Source: Pseudomonas paraeruginosa PA7
Lineage (GTDB): Bacteria; Pseudomonadota; Gammaproteobacteria; Pseudomonadales; Pseudomonadaceae
Assembly (NCBI RefSeq): GCF_000017205.1
Contig: NC_009656.1
Coordinates: 3,848,001 to 3,912,000 of the forward strand
Length of the DNA: 64,000 nt
Reading direction: 5' to 3'
Shown here: positions 1 to 10,697 of the stretch, piece by piece
Position numbering within the stretch: the first letter of the stretch is position 1
How the letters are laid out: every line of letters begins with the position of its first letter
The notes under the pieces: generated by a model
What the model was told of the DNA's origin: nothing
Databases searched by the model: none
Seen by the model: only the letters and a program-made list of their open reading frames with translations
Made by a program: the position numbers and the translations under genes

Positions 1-1130
1 GGTCGGCGCTATTGACCTGGCAAGGCGTGCCGGCAACGTTGGCAGCCGGGCCTGTCGCAGCCCCGATAGAGGCCACCGCCGAACTCAAGGAGCAGAAGAT
101 CCCGCTCGGCCCCGTCGCTCCGATGGTCGCCATCAAGCAACTGGGCAGCAACGGCGGAGGCTGGTATGGCCCCAACAGTTCCGTACCGCTGGAGAATCCC
201 ACGCCCCTGTCGAATTTCCTGGAAACCCTGGCAATCTGCCTGATTCCGGTGAGCGTCATCTTCATGATTGCGCCGTTCACGGGGCGCCGAAAGTTCGGCG
301 CCATGGTGTTCGGCACGATGCTAGCCATGTCCGTGGTTTCCGTGGGCCTTTCACTGTGGTCGGAGGGGCACTCAGGAACGGCTACCGATATCGCCCTGAT
401 GGAGGGCAAGGAAGTGCGTCTCGGTGCCGACGCATCCGCCCTGTGGGCTTCGGTGACCACTCAGGTGAACAACGGTTCGGTCAACTCGATGCTGGACTCG
501 GCGGCGCCGCTCACCGGCATGGTGTCGATGGTGAACATGCTGATGAACTCTATCTGGGGCGGCGTAGGCTGCGGGCTGCAGCAGTTCATCGTCTATCTGC
601 TGCTTTCCGTGTTCCTGGCAGGACTGATGACCGGGCGCACGCCGGAACTGTTCGGCCGCAAGATCGAAGGGCCGGAGGTCAAGCTGTTAGCCATCCTGGT
701 GCTCTGGCAGCCGTTGGTCATCCTGGGTTTCACGGCGGTGACGCTTGCGGTGCCCAGCCTCACGGGCACTTCGAACCCAGGGTTCCACGGTATCAGCCAG
801 GTGTTCTATGAGTACGTCTCCGCCTTCGCCAACAACGGCTCAGGTTTCGAGGGGCTGGGCGACGCCACCGTGTGGTGGAACGTCAGCTGCGCCTTCGTTC
901 TGGCTGCGGGACGCTTCCCCGCTCTGGTGATCCCGCTCGCCATCGCCGCGATGCTGGCCGCCAAGCGCCGTGCCCCCGAGGGCTCCGGCACGCTCCACAT
1001 CGAAACGCCGACCTTCGCACTGACACTGATCGGGATCGTCATCATCCTCACGCTGCTGCAGTTCATGCCGGTGCTGGTTCTGGGCCCCGTGGCCGACCAC
1101 CTCGCCCTGACGCAACTGCTTGCTCGTTGA
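1..1130 (+). CDS. kdpA: Potassium-transporting ATPase subunit A, KdpA (5' end outside window)
   Basis: KdpA is the membrane subunit of the high-affinity KdpFABC K+ pump that binds and channels K+. The frame is open from the first bases (no stop before position 12), so the gene starts upstream; about 375 of the usual 560-590 residues are present. Selectivity-filter-like loops are visible: GSNGGG near residue 46 of the visible part, GVGCG near 185 and NNGSGF near 275, each next to hydrophobic segments. The family signature AGLMTGRTPE follows the second of these. kdpB begins 12 bases downstream. P. aeruginosa has its own chromosomal kdp operon, so this is probably an extra, acquired copy. Confidence 0.93.
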   Translation, partial: SALLTWQGVPATLAAGPVAAPIEATAELKEQKIPLGPVAPMVAIKQLGSNGGGWYGPNSSVPLENPTPLSNFLETLAICLIPVSVIFMIAPFTGRRKFGAMVFGTMLAMSVVSVGLSLWSEGHSGTATDIALMEGKEVRLGADASALWASVTTQVNNGSVNSMLDSAAPLTGMVSMVNMLMNSIWGGVGCGLQQFIVYLLLSVFLAGLMTGRTPELFGRKIEGPEVKLLAILVLWQPLVILGFTAVTLAVPSLTGTSNPGFHGISQVFYEYVSAFANNGSGFEGLGDATVWWNVSCAFVLAAGRFPALVIPLAIAAMLAAKRRAPEGSGTLHIETPTFALTLIGIVIILTLLQFMPVLVLGPVADHLALTQLLAR

Positions 1131-1142
1131 AAGGAATTTCCT

Positions 1143-3167
1143 ATGTCTACTGCACATAAAAAAATGCCGATCGACGTGGACCGGGGTCTGAAGCCCGCGC
1201 TCGTCGATTCCTTCAAGAAGCTGGCCCCGCACCATGCCATCAAGAACCCGGTGATGGCCGTGGTGTGGCTGGGCACGCTGGTCACCGCCGCGACGACCAT
1301 CGCTGGCTGGGCCAGCACGGGATTCGGCTGGGCGGTCACCATCATCCTGCTGATCACCGTCCTGTTCGCGAATTTCGCTGAAGCGGTGGCCGAGGCGCGT
1401 GGGCGAGGCCAGGCGGCCTCGCTGCGCCGTGCGCGCAAGGACCTCGTGGCGCGCCGCCTCGACAAAACGGACCACGAGACGAGCGTCCCTGCCGCCGATC
1501 TTCGGCCGGGCGACCGGGTCGTGGTGGAGGAAGGCCAACTGATCCCTGCCGACGGCGAGATCATCGAGGGCCTCGCCACCATCAACGAAGCGGCGGTCAC
1601 CGGTGAGTCCGCGCCCGTCCTGCGCGAGGCCGGCACCGACCGCTCAGGTGTGATCGGCGGCACCAAGGTGTTGTCCGATCGCGTCATCGTGCGCATTACG
1701 GCCGAACCGGGCAACAGCTTCCTCGACCGCATGATCGCGCTCGTCGAAGGATCGAACCGCCAGAAGACGCCCAACGAGATTGCGCTGGGAATCGTGCTGG
1801 CCGTGATGACGTTGACCTTCCTGATCGTGGTTGTCACTCTGCCGTTCATCGGCGGCTTCGTGGATGTCCAGATCAACGTCGTGCTTCTGGTGGCGCTGCT
1901 GGTGTGCCTCATTCCAACCACCATCGGCGGTCTGCTTCCGGCCATCGGCATCGCCGGCATGAACCGCGCACTCAGGGCTAACGTGCTGGCCAAATCCGGC
2001 AAGGCCGTGGAAGTGGCTGGCGATGTGGACGTGCTGCTGCTGGACAAGACCGGCACCATCACCCACGGAGATCGTCAGGCCACGGCCTTCCATGCACTCG
2101 CCGGGGTGGACAGTGCGCAACTGCGCGAGGCGGCGTTGCTGGCCTCTCTGGCCGATCCAACGCCAGAGGGCAAATCCATCGTCAAGCTCGCCCGCGGCAA
2201 GAACGAGAGGCTCGACGAACCCGAAGGCGCGCACTTCGTACCGTTCTCCGCGCAGTCGCGTATGTCGGGCGTGGACCTTCCTGGCGAGCGCAGCATCCGC
2301 AAGGGCGCAATGGACGCAATCGCACAGCACGTACAGGTTTTGGGTGGCCTGATTCCTACAGAGCTGGAAGCCCGGGTTGCAGGAGTTGCCCGCAAGGGTG
2401 CCACGCCACTGGTGGTGAGCGATGGCAAGCACGTCCTAGGTGTCATCGAGCTGTCCGACGTGATCAAGCACGGCATCAAGGAGCGCTTTGCCCGCTTGCG
2501 GGCGATGGGCGTCAGAACCGTGATGATCACGGGCGACAACCCGCTCACGGCGGCGAACATCGCCGCAGCGGCCGGCGTCGATGACTACATCGCCGAGGCC
2601 CGGCCCGAGGACAAGCTCGCGCGCATTCGCGCCGAGCAGACTGGCGGCCGCCTGGTGGCGATGGTCGGCGACGGCACCAACGATGCGCCGGCGCTTGCCC
2701 AGGCCGACGTGGGACTGGCGATGAACTCCGGCACCCAGGCCGCGAAGGAAGCCGGCAACATGGTTGATCTCGACAGTGATCCGGCGAAGCTGCTGGCCGT
2801 GGTGGAAATCGGCAAGCAGCAGCTCATCACGCGCGGTGCGCTGACCACGTTCTCCCTGGCCAACGACGTATCCAAGTACTTCGCCATCCTGCCTGCGCTG
2901 TTCGCGGCGGCAATCCCGTCGATGGCAGCACTCAATGTGATGAACCTGTCGAGCCCATCCAGTGCGGTTCTGTCGGCGTTGATCTTCAACGCCCTGGTCA
3001 TCCCGGCGCTCATTCCGCTGGCCCTGCGCGGCGTGCGGTTCAGGCCTGCCAGCGCGACCCACCTGCTGCGCAACAACATGCTGATCTACGGCGTAGGTGG
3101 TGTGTTGCTCCCGTTCGTCGCCATCAAGTTGATCGACGTCGTGCTCGCCGCCCTGTTCAACGTTTGA
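1143..3167 (+). CDS. kdpB: Potassium-transporting P-type ATPase subunit B, KdpB
   Basis: KdpB is the catalytic P-type ATPase subunit that hydrolyses ATP to drive K+ uptake through KdpA. At 674 residues it is normal length. Visible motifs are TGES (residues 153-156, the loop whose serine is a known inhibitory phosphorylation site in E. coli), the phosphorylation motif DKTGTIT with Asp301, the MITGDN hinge and the [10 protein letters not shown] motif. Hydrophobic segments lie near residues 36-75, 216-262 and in the C-terminal region. The ATG at 1143 follows an AAGGAA-type ribosome binding site. It is co-transcribed with kdpA and kdpC; a 10-base gap separates it from kdpC. Confidence 0.97.
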   Translation: MSTAHKKMPIDVDRGLKPALVDSFKKLAPHHAIKNPVMAVVWLGTLVTAATTIAGWASTGFGWAVTIILLITVLFANFAEAVAEARGRGQAASLRRARKDLVARRLDKTDHETSVPAADLRPGDRVVVEEGQLIPADGEIIEGLATINEAAVTGESAPVLREAGTDRSGVIGGTKVLSDRVIVRITAEPGNSFLDRMIALVEGSNRQKTPNEIALGIVLAVMTLTFLIVVVTLPFIGGFVDVQINVVLLVALLVCLIPTTIGGLLPAIGIAGMNRALRANVLAKSGKAVEVAGDVDVLLLDKTGTITHGDRQATAFHALAGVDSAQLREAALLASLADPTPEGKSIVKLARGKNERLDEPEGAHFVPFSAQSRMSGVDLPGERSIRKGAMDAIAQHVQVLGGLIPTELEARVAGVARKGATPLVVSDGKHVLGVIELSDVIKHGIKERFARLRAMGVRTVMITGDNPLTAANIAAAAGVDDYIAEARPEDKLARIRAEQTGGRLVAMVGDGTNDAPALAQADVGLAMNSGTQAAKEAGNMVDLDSDPAKLLAVVEIGKQQLITRGALTTFSLANDVSKYFAILPALFAAAIPSMAALNVMNLSSPSSAVLSALIFNALVIPALIPLALRGVRFRPASATHLLRNNMLIYGVGGVLLPFVAIKLIDVVLAALFNV

Positions 3168-3177
3168 GGAGTCTCCC

Positions 3178-3840
3178 ATGAACATGATCGCACCACTTTC
3201 AAACAATGCGCGCAAAGCCGCAGCGACCGACTCCACGGTGGTGGACCGAGGGCTCTGGCGCGGCGCCATCGGGCTGACCGTGCTGTCCTTGGCCGGATTC
3301 GGCTTTCTCTATTCGCTCGCCGGCGTCGGAGTCGGGCAGGCGCTGTTTCCGCGAACGGCCAACGGCAGCCTGATCGAGCGCGACGGCAAGGTGATCGGCT
3401 CCGAGCTGGTGGCCCAGCCGTTCGCAAGCGACAAGTACTTCCAGCCCCGCCCCTCTGCGGCCGGCTACAACCCCCTGGCCTTGGCCGGCAGCAATCAAGC
3501 ACGGACCAACCCGGACCTGCGCAAGCGCCTGGAGGGAACACGCGCGGCCGCGGCGCAGCGAGAAGGCGTGGATTCGTCCATGGTTCCGGGGGATTTGTTC
3601 ACCCAGTCCGGCGGAGGCATCGACCCACATATCAGCCCGCAGGCAGCTGCCATCCAGGTCGATCGCGTCGCGCGCGCCCGTGGGCTCGGACGCAATGTGG
3701 TCGAAGGTCTGGTCGCCTGGCACACGGAGAACAAGCAGCTGGGTCTGCTGGGCCAGCCCCGGGTGAATGTGCTCGACCTGAATCTGGCACTGGATGACTT
3801 GGCTTCACCGGCCACCCGGGCGCCTGCGGCGAACCAATGA
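3178..3840 (+). CDS. kdpC: Potassium-transporting ATPase subunit C, KdpC
   Basis: KdpC is the single-span periplasmic subunit that stabilises the Kdp complex and raises its nucleotide affinity. The 220-residue protein has one N-terminal membrane segment (about residues 30-52) and conserved KdpC blocks: GQALFP, ANGSLI, the GSELVAQPF and KYFQPRPSAAGYNP region, and a C-terminal DPHISPQAAAIQ followed by the VNVLDLNLALD tail. GAGGAGT precedes the ATG by a few bases. The last four bases overlap the start of the decayed EIIA-like gene. Confidence 0.96.
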   Translation: MNMIAPLSNNARKAAATDSTVVDRGLWRGAIGLTVLSLAGFGFLYSLAGVGVGQALFPRTANGSLIERDGKVIGSELVAQPFASDKYFQPRPSAAGYNPLALAGSNQARTNPDLRKRLEGTRAAAAQREGVDSSMVPGDLFTQSGGGIDPHISPQAAAIQVDRVARARGLGRNVVEGLVAWHTENKQLGLLGQPRVNVLDLNLALDDLASPATRAPAANQ

Positions 3841-4130
3841 GCACACTTGGCGCCTATCTACAGGCCGAGGATGTTCTCCTCAACCTGCCGGTCGCCGACA
3901 AGGGCAGTTGTTTCACGCCGTCGGCGTGCACGTCCAGCGCATCGGTGGCTTGGCACCCCGAGGACGTTTCCTCCGGGCTGATGCGGCGCGAGCAGGCCGG
4001 CTCAACGGGGCTGGGCCTGGGCATGGCCGTCCGCACATACTACAGCGGCATCGGCAACACAAATCGCGACAAAGAGTTAAAACAACTGGACTTTGAGGAT
4101 CGGGCTTTCCATGAGAGCCGAACAGACTGA
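3837..4130 (+). pseudogene. Decayed PTS EIIA-Ntr-like (PtsN-like) gene between kdpC and kdpD
   Basis: The open frame encodes 97 residues, but only parts resemble a type-2 EIIA domain: an N-terminal LQAEDVLLNLPVADKG block and a REQAGSTGLGLGMAV block. The intervening residues make sense only in the next frame, which reads QLFHAVGVHVQRIGGLAP; that requires a missing base near 3902 and an extra base near 3959. A third shift at about 4032 would restore Val-Pro-His, the active-site histidine of EIIA, where the present frame reads VRT. Sequence beyond this does not resemble EIIA, so the domain is also truncated. Intact EIIA-Ntr binds KdpD in E. coli, so the location suggests a former regulatory partner. 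Assignment rests on short motifs. Confidence 0.6.
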
Positions 4131-6855
4131 ACAAGCAGATGCCCTGTTGGGCGAACTCGAGCGCCAGACCGCTGGACGGTTGACGGTGTTCCTGGGTGCT
4201 GCGCCTGGCGTAGGCAAGACCTACGCCATGCTGGTGCGCGCACGCGAACTTCACCACCAGGGGGTGGATGTCGTCGTCGGCATCGTCGAGACCCATGGCC
4301 GTGGCGAGACCCAGACCATGGTCGAAGGATTGTCGTTGCTGCCTCGCAAGAAGGTGGAATACCAGGGCCGTCAGTTGGAGGAAATGGACCTCGATGGCTT
4401 GCTGGCGCGCAAACCGGCAATCGCCCTCGTCGATGAACTCGCCCATCGCAACGTCCCTGGAAGCCGCCATGAGCGACGCTGGCAGGATGTGGAGGAATTG
4501 CTCGACGCCGGAATCGACGTCTATACGACGGTCAATGTCCAGCACCTAGAAAGCGTGAACGACGTAGTGCATCAGATCACCGGCGTTCGGGTGAGCGAAA
4601 CGGTGCCCGACGCCGTATTCGAGCGACTGCGCGATATACGCTTGGTCGATCTGCCCGCTCGCGAGCTGATCGAACGCCTGAACCAAGGCAAGGTGTATTT
4701 GCCGGAGCAGGCCGCCCAGGCACTGCAGGCGTTCTTCTCGCCCTCGAATCTCACCGCGCTGCGCGAACTGGCGATGCAGACCGTCGCCGAACATGTCGAT
4801 GCCGATTTGCGCGAGAAGCGCGCGGCTCGTGGGCTCGAAGGCATTTCCATCCAGCGTCATGTACTGATCGCCGTCGACGGCCGGGGACACTCGGAATACC
4901 TCGTAAGGGCCGGCGCCAAGATCGCCGAGCGCCGCGGAGCGCCGTGGTCGGTGGTCACGGTGGAGACCGGACGCTCGGCCGATGCCGCCTTGCATACGGA
5001 CGAGATGGATCGCGCGGCTCCAACGCTCAACAGAATGGCGCGCGACGAACAGCAGCGTTTGATGGAAATCGACAAAGCGTTTGCGTTGGCGCGCAACCTG
5101 GGCGGCGAGACGGAAGTGATGCACAACACCGATGTCACCCAGGCCCTGCTCGATGCCGCTGCAGCACGTGGCGCCAAGTCCATCGTGATCGGCCGCACAC
5201 GGGAGCGGCCCTTCGCCCGCATCTTCAATCGCACGCTGACGCAGCAACTCCTTCTGCGGGGGGCACGCTACGAACTGACCATCATCAGCACACCGCAGGC
5301 TCGGCAACGCTCGCTGAGGCTGCCCGACATCACGGGAGAACGCCTCACGTGGCGAGAGGCTTTGTTGATCCTGATGGCCAGCCTCGGAGCCGTCGGTACG
5401 GCGGCGCTGGCCGAGCGCACCCTGGGTTTGCAGGATCTATCCATGGTCTTCCTGGTGGCAGTCATTCTGGTCGCTTCGCGCACGCGCATGGCCTCGGCTG
5501 TCATTACTGCGACACTGTGTTTCCTCGCCTACAACTTTTTCTTCATTGAGCCGCGGTACACGTTCCTGATTAGTGCCCATCGTGGGGTGGCTACCGTGAT
5601 GCTGTTTCTTGCAGCGGCCCTGATCGCTGGGCGACTGGCCTCGCGACTGCGCATGCAGGTGGTGGCACTGCGCGCGGCGAACACCCATGCCATGGCCATG
5701 CAGAATCTGGGGCGCCGCCTCGCCAAGGCAGCCGATCTCGGGCAGGTCATCACGGCAGGGGCATCTATCCTGCAGTCGACTTTGCATGCTGAGGTGTGGA
5801 TACGCATCAATGGTGAATCTGGACCCGCAACTTCTGCGGGCCGCCTTGCCGATAAGGATTTGACAGCTGCTGATTGGACGCAACAGCACGACCAAGCCAG
5901 TGGACGCTATACCGATACTTTGACCAACTCTGCCTGGTGGTTCCTGCCAGTGTCCTCGGACAAGGACACTCTGGGCGTGGTCGGCCTGAGATTCCCACCG
6001 AACATGGGCCGCCTGTCGTTCGAGCAGCGCCGCCTTGCCGAGAGCATGGTGGAAGACATCGGCCAAACAGCTCTGCGCACGCGCTTGGTGTCGGAACTGG
6101 AGGTGGCGCGCGTCACAGGAGAGACGGAACGGCTGCGGTCAGCGTTGTTGTCTTCCGTGTCACACGACCTTCGCTCACCACTGTCGTCGATGATCGGTGC
6201 AGCGGACAGCCTGGCGCGCTACGGCAAGGACATGGGGCTAGAAGATCAGCAAAGCCTACTGGAAACCATCCACGTGGAAGGCGAGCGCCTCGACCGCTAC
6301 ATCCAGAATCTCCTCGACATGACCCGGCTCGGGCAGCAAGGATTGACGCTGACGCGCGACTGGATCGGTATTGATGAGTTGGTGGGTTCAGCATCCCGGC
6401 GCTTGCAGCGGTACGAGCCCGACGCTCGCATTGAGCATGAGATTCCGGCAGAACTGACGCCGATCCACGTTCATCCCGCACTCATCGAGCAGGCTTTGTT
6501 CAATGTCATGGAGAACGCAGCGAAGTTCTCGCCACCTGGAGAGCCCGTCCGGGTGCAGGTCCGGCGAACCAATGACGATCAGTTGCAGATTGACGTTTCG
6601 GATCGTGGTCCGGGCATTCCAGAGGAAGAACGACGGCGCATCTTCGATATGTTCTACAGCGTCGAACGTGGCGACCGAGGCAAACAGGGAACCGGCCTCG
6701 GGTTGACGATCGTCCAAGGTATCGTAGGTGCCCACATGGGCAGCGTCGAGGCGCTGCCTGGCCCGGAAGGCCGCGGAACCACCATCCGCCTGACCTTGCC
6801 TTGGGGCGGATACTCCAATCAGGAGGCGAAAGAGAATGATGGGACTTCCCAGTGA
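4111..6855 (+). CDS. kdpD: Sensor histidine kinase KdpD
   Basis: KdpD senses K+ limitation or ionic stress and phosphorylates KdpE. The N-terminal KdpD domain carries Walker A (GAAPGVGKT, residues 29-37) and a Walker B-like DELAH, followed by a universal-stress-protein domain (about 250-375), four closely spaced membrane helices (about 405-510), a GAF-like region, and the kinase core with phospho-acceptor His685 (SVSHDLRSPLSS), N box NVMENAAKF, and G boxes DRGPGIP and GTGLGLT. A TTG at 4093 is in frame, but the ATG at 4111 has GAGGAT about 10 bases upstream and gives the usual KdpD N-terminus. It overlaps the EIIA-like remnant at its start and kdpE by 20 bases at its end. Confidence 0.95.
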   Translation: MRAEQTEQADALLGELERQTAGRLTVFLGAAPGVGKTYAMLVRARELHHQGVDVVVGIVETHGRGETQTMVEGLSLLPRKKVEYQGRQLEEMDLDGLLARKPAIALVDELAHRNVPGSRHERRWQDVEELLDAGIDVYTTVNVQHLESVNDVVHQITGVRVSETVPDAVFERLRDIRLVDLPARELIERLNQGKVYLPEQAAQALQAFFSPSNLTALRELAMQTVAEHVDADLREKRAARGLEGISIQRHVLIAVDGRGHSEYLVRAGAKIAERRGAPWSVVTVETGRSADAALHTDEMDRAAPTLNRMARDEQQRLMEIDKAFALARNLGGETEVMHNTDVTQALLDAAAARGAKSIVIGRTRERPFARIFNRTLTQQLLLRGARYELTIISTPQARQRSLRLPDITGERLTWREALLILMASLGAVGTAALAERTLGLQDLSMVFLVAVILVASRTRMASAVITATLCFLAYNFFFIEPRYTFLISAHRGVATVMLFLAAALIAGRLASRLRMQVVALRAANTHAMAMQNLGRRLAKAADLGQVITAGASILQSTLHAEVWIRINGESGPATSAGRLADKDLTAADWTQQHDQASGRYTDTLTNSAWWFLPVSSDKDTLGVVGLRFPPNMGRLSFEQRRLAESMVEDIGQTALRTRLVSELEVARVTGETERLRSALLSSVSHDLRSPLSSMIGAADSLARYGKDMGLEDQQSLLETIHVEGERLDRYIQNLLDMTRLGQQGLTLTRDWIGIDELVGSASRRLQRYEPDARIEHEIPAELTPIHVHPALIEQALFNVMENAAKFSPPGEPVRVQVRRTNDDQLQIDVSDRGPGIPEEERRRIFDMFYSVERGDRGKQGTGLGLTIVQGIVGAHMGSVEALPGPEGRGTTIRLTLPWGGYSNQEAKENDGTSQ

Positions 6856-7570
6856 ATCGAGTCCGGGTGCGCCGGCCGCCCGGGTTCTCGTCGTCGATGA
6901 CGAACCTCAGATCCGCAAGTTCATCGACATCAGCTTGCGGTCGCAAGGCTACGCAACCCTGCTGGCGGGAACAGGCCGGGAGGGCCTGACGCTGCTGGCC
7001 AGCAGAGGGGCCGACCTCGTCGTCCTGGACCTGGGATTGCCGGATATGGACGGGAAGGATGTGCTCAAGGAGCTGCGGCAATGGTCGCGCGTGCCCGTCA
7101 TCGTGCTGACGGTACGCTCCGGCGAGGACGAAAAGGTGGCCCTGCTGGACGCAGGGGCCAACGACTACGTGACCAAGCCGTTCAGTGTCGAGGAACTGAT
7201 GGCACGCATTCGCGCATTCCTGCGCACGGTGGCGACAGGGACAGACGATAGTCCGATCTACGACGACGGGATTCTCCGAATCGACCTGGCGCAACGGGAA
7301 GTGGCCGTTCATGGAGAAGCCGTCACGTTGAGCCGCAAGGAGTTCTCTCTGCTGGCCTTGCTGGTCAGGCAGCCGGGACGGCTGGTGACGCAGGCACAGA
7401 TACTGCGGGAGATGTGGGGGCCGACGCACGAGGAAGATACCCACTACCTGCGCATTCTCGTGGGCAAGTTGCGCCACAAGCTGGGGGACGATGCCTCCGC
7501 TCCTCGCTACATCGTCACCGAACCTGGGGTTGGGTTGAGATTCGTCTCGGAGGAACAGCATCCGGCCTGA
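6836..7570 (+). CDS. kdpE: Response regulator KdpE
   Basis: KdpE is the OmpR-type response regulator that activates kdp transcription when phosphorylated by KdpD. The 244-residue protein has a receiver domain (VLVVDDEP near 17-24, phospho-acceptor Asp65 in VVLDLGLPD, Thr in VLTVRSG, Lys in VTKPFS) and a C-terminal winged-helix domain with LSRKEFSLLALL and HYLRILVGKLRHKL. AGGAGG lies ten bases before the ATG. The start overlaps kdpD, so translation is probably coupled. It is the last gene of the kdp cargo; 42 bases later the convergent relaxase remnant begins. Confidence 0.95.
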   Translation: MMGLPSESSPGAPAARVLVVDDEPQIRKFIDISLRSQGYATLLAGTGREGLTLLASRGADLVVLDLGLPDMDGKDVLKELRQWSRVPVIVLTVRSGEDEKVALLDAGANDYVTKPFSVEELMARIRAFLRTVATGTDDSPIYDDGILRIDLAQREVAVHGEAVTLSRKEFSLLALLVRQPGRLVTQAQILREMWGPTHEEDTHYLRILVGKLRHKLGDDASAPRYIVTEPGVGLRFVSEEQHPA

Positions 7571-7612
7571 CCTGTTCGCCGGGAATTCCCAAAGAGGCAT
7601 TGCGGGTGCGGC

Positions 7613-8312
7613 TCACCCCAGGGCCGGCCCACGCTGTCGTCCAATCTCCCAAGACACGCCGCCACCGCGCACCGTCGCGGCGAGCTGCTCCCCAAGCCGC
7701 TGTTCGATGGGCTTCCACCGCACGAGGCTGGACCCCTTGGCGTCATCAAGCATCCCATTTCGCCCGCTGGCGAGCATGACGGGGCGCCGGTAGACGCCGG
7801 CAACGCGCTGGCCGTCGGCCACGGGGCGATGCTCCAGGCCGGTATCGGCGGCAATGTCCTTCGCGGCCTGCGCCAGTTCCCGAGCCCGCTGCTGCCCAGC
7901 AGATTCCGGTGAGGATCACGCGCTGCCCGCGCCGCTCGGCCAGTCCCTGTTCGGCCAGGAAGTCCGCGCGCTGCTGTATCGCCTACTTGGCCTCACTGCT
8001 AAAGCCCAGGTCGCCCAAGCCCGAGCCACCGTCGATCAACTGCTGGTCAAGCCAGGTGGCACCGATCACGCGGGCCTGCCGCTCGATGGGCAGGTGCGAT
8101 TTCAGCTCCACCGTCACGCCACCAAGACGCTGGGCGTCATAGCGGCGGCCCTGCTCGGGCAGATCGTCCGGCACCTTCCATAGTCCCTCGGCCACGCACA
8201 CCACGATGCCGGCCTGGTGCAGGGCTTCGAGGCGGCGGGTGTGGCCCGCAACGACTTCCAGCGGATCACGCCCGACACGGCCTGACCTAGCTCGACGACC
8301 AGGTGAGATCGG
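7613..8312 (-). pseudogene. Relaxase 3' fragment (DUF3363 region), second copy
   Basis: On the minus strand this stretch matches the C-terminal part of the intact relaxase at 14164-16137. The blocks GLWKVPDDLPEQGRRYDAQR, HLPIERQARVIGATWLDQQL and MADGQRVAGVYRRPVMLASG recur with a few substitutions. It is broken: no start codon, an in-frame stop in the segment around 7985, a short deletion near 7900-7910, and loss of the 5' two thirds. The natural C-terminus and stop (TGA at 7613-7615) are kept. Similarity fades towards 8312, where the streptomycin gene begins. Divergence from the intact copy looks too high for a recent duplication, so it probably derives from a related element. Confidence 0.85.
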
Positions 8313-8320
8313 TGACCGCG

Positions 8321-9121
8321 CTAGTCAAGCAACCGGCGTGCCATGGCGTTTACGGCCAGATCAATCGCAGCGCCCTCGCCCTCGCCGTCGCCGTCGCCGA
8401 TGAACCAGGCTGCCGACAAGCCCGTCCATGCAATGATCCAGCGAAGAAGCCGTTCGGGCTCAAACCCGGTCGTCGCGACCACAATGCTGAGTCGAGCCTC
8501 CAGCCTGCCCGGCAGGATCGCAAGCGGGCGACCGGGGTCGCTGAGATCGGGATTCGTGAAGATGTTGGCATAGTCGAAGGTGCGCTCGCCGAGCAGTCCG
8601 TGCGGGTCGATGGCCAGCCAGCCGCGGTCGCCGAAGTCGAGCACGTTCTCGTGGTGCAGGTCGCCGTGGAGCGGGCACACCTCGCGCGGCGCCGCCAGAA
8701 GTTGGCGCGCTACGCTGGCGGCGGGCGCAAGTGCCGCGTGCTCAGCGGCCAACCGGAAAAGCGGCTGGAACCATTCCTGTAGCGGATGGAGATCGGGCGG
8801 CGGTCCGGACCGCGGCGCGTGCAGACGAGCGGCGGTGTCGCAGAGGATCCTGCAAGCCTCGTCGTCCTGGCCGGACCACGCTATCTGTGCAAGGTCCCCG
8901 GCCCCGGACGCGCGCTCCATGAGCAGAGCGCCCGCCGCCGAGGCGAAGACTCGGGCGGCGCCCTGCCCGTCCCACCAGGTCAACAGGCGGTAACCGGCCT
9001 CTTCATCGGGAATGCGCGCGACCTTCAGCATCGCCGGCATGTCCCCCTGGCGGACGGGAAGTATCCAGCTCGAGTGGGTGGTGAGCAGCTCGCCGTCGCG
9101 CAGCAGGCGCCAGCGCTCCAT
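8321..9121 (-). CDS. aph(6)-Ic: Aminoglycoside 6-O-phosphotransferase APH(6)-Ic (Tn5 Str)
   Basis: The enzyme inactivates streptomycin by phosphorylation at position 6. The 266-residue product matches the Tn5 Str protein as remembered, starting MERWRLLRDGELLTTHSSW. The kinase catalytic motif HGDLHHENVLDF and the following IDPHGLLGERTFDYANIF are intact. An upstream in-frame ATG at 9163 overlaps the ble stop as ATGA and would add 14 residues; translation may be coupled to ble through it, but the usual annotated start is the ATG at 9121. It is the last gene of the neo-ble-str operon and is followed within about 10 bases by relaxase-derived sequence. Confidence 0.96.
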   Translation of the reverse strand: MERWRLLRDGELLTTHSSWILPVRQGDMPAMLKVARIPDEEAGYRLLTWWDGQGAARVFASAAGALLMERASGAGDLAQIAWSGQDDEACRILCDTAARLHAPRSGPPPDLHPLQEWFQPLFRLAAEHAALAPAASVARQLLAAPREVCPLHGDLHHENVLDFGDRGWLAIDPHGLLGERTFDYANIFTNPDLSDPGRPLAILPGRLEARLSIVVATTGFEPERLLRWIIAWTGLSAAWFIGDGDGEGEGAAIDLAVNAMARRLLD

Positions 9122-9159
9122 CCACGCAGTGACCTCAGGCGGAAAACGGGAAGACACAC

Positions 9160-9540
9160 TCATGAGATGCCTGCAAGCAATTCGTTCTGTATCAGGCGCA
9201 GGAGCGTCCCGTCCGGGTCGACCAAAGCGGCCATCGTGCCTCCCCACTCCTGCAGTTCGGGGGCATGGATGCGCGGATAGCCGCTGCTGGTTTCCTGGAT
9301 GCCGACGGATTTGCACTGCCGGTAGAACTCCGCGAGGTCGTCCAGCCTCAGGCAGCAGCTGAACCAACTCGCGAGGGGATCGAGCCCGGGGTGGGCGAAG
9401 AACTCCAGCATGAGATCCCCGCGCTGGAGGATCATCCAGCCGGCGTCCCGGAAAACGATTCCGAAGCCCAACCTTTCATAGAAGGCGGCGGTGGAATCGA
9501 AATCTCGTGATGGCAGGTTGGGCGTCGCTTGGTCGGTCAT
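9160..9540 (-). CDS. ble: Bleomycin-binding resistance protein (Tn5 Ble)
   Basis: Ble sequesters bleomycin-type glycopeptides as a dimeric glyoxalase/VOC-fold binding protein. The 126-residue sequence matches Tn5 Ble as remembered: N-terminus MTDQATPNLPSRDFDSTAAF, core FGIVFRDAGWMILQRGDLML and C-terminus LVDPDGTLLRLIQNE. It lies 20 bases after neo and overlaps an in-frame ATG of the str reading frame by four bases (ATGA), consistent with one operon. Confidence 0.97.
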   Translation of the reverse strand: MTDQATPNLPSRDFDSTAAFYERLGFGIVFRDAGWMILQRGDLMLEFFAHPGLDPLASWFSCCLRLDDLAEFYRQCKSVGIQETSSGYPRIHAPELQEWGGTMAALVDPDGTLLRLIQNELLAGIS

Positions 9541-9560
9541 TTCGAACCCCAGAGTCCCGC

Positions 9561-10367
<807 letters not shown>

Positions 10368-10372
10368 TCATC

Positions 10373-10697
10373 TGGCTCATATATCTTCGGTCAGCGCCGG
10401 ATGGGCAAAATACCAGGCAACCCGACTGGCGAGGAATCTGATTGCAGGGGGGAAGATATGGTCATTACGTAAATTACTCGCTCAGTCTCTCGCCAAAACA
10501 AGAGATCTTGAACCTCCAGGCTTCGCAGTCCCTCGTACAACCGGAGACAACATCCAAGCGATAGCGCGGCTCGGTTTGAGGGCATGCAGGCGGTGGACCA
10601 AACGCAAGTTCACCAGCCTGACATGCATCTCCGCATTCTCTTATTGGCAGGACGCTGATCATTGTCACGATCCTTGAAACGCTCAACCACGTAATGC
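10373..10697. other. Intergenic stretch between eexN and neo, no recognisable gene
   Basis: This stretch lies between the Tn5-type junction and the eexN stop. Short open frames occur on both strands, but none resembles a known protein or has a convincing ribosome binding site. In Tn4371-type elements traG normally follows eexN in this direction; no TraG-like sequence is visible. Any promoter for neo would have to lie here or further upstream in the LysR-eexN operon. Confidence 0.5.
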
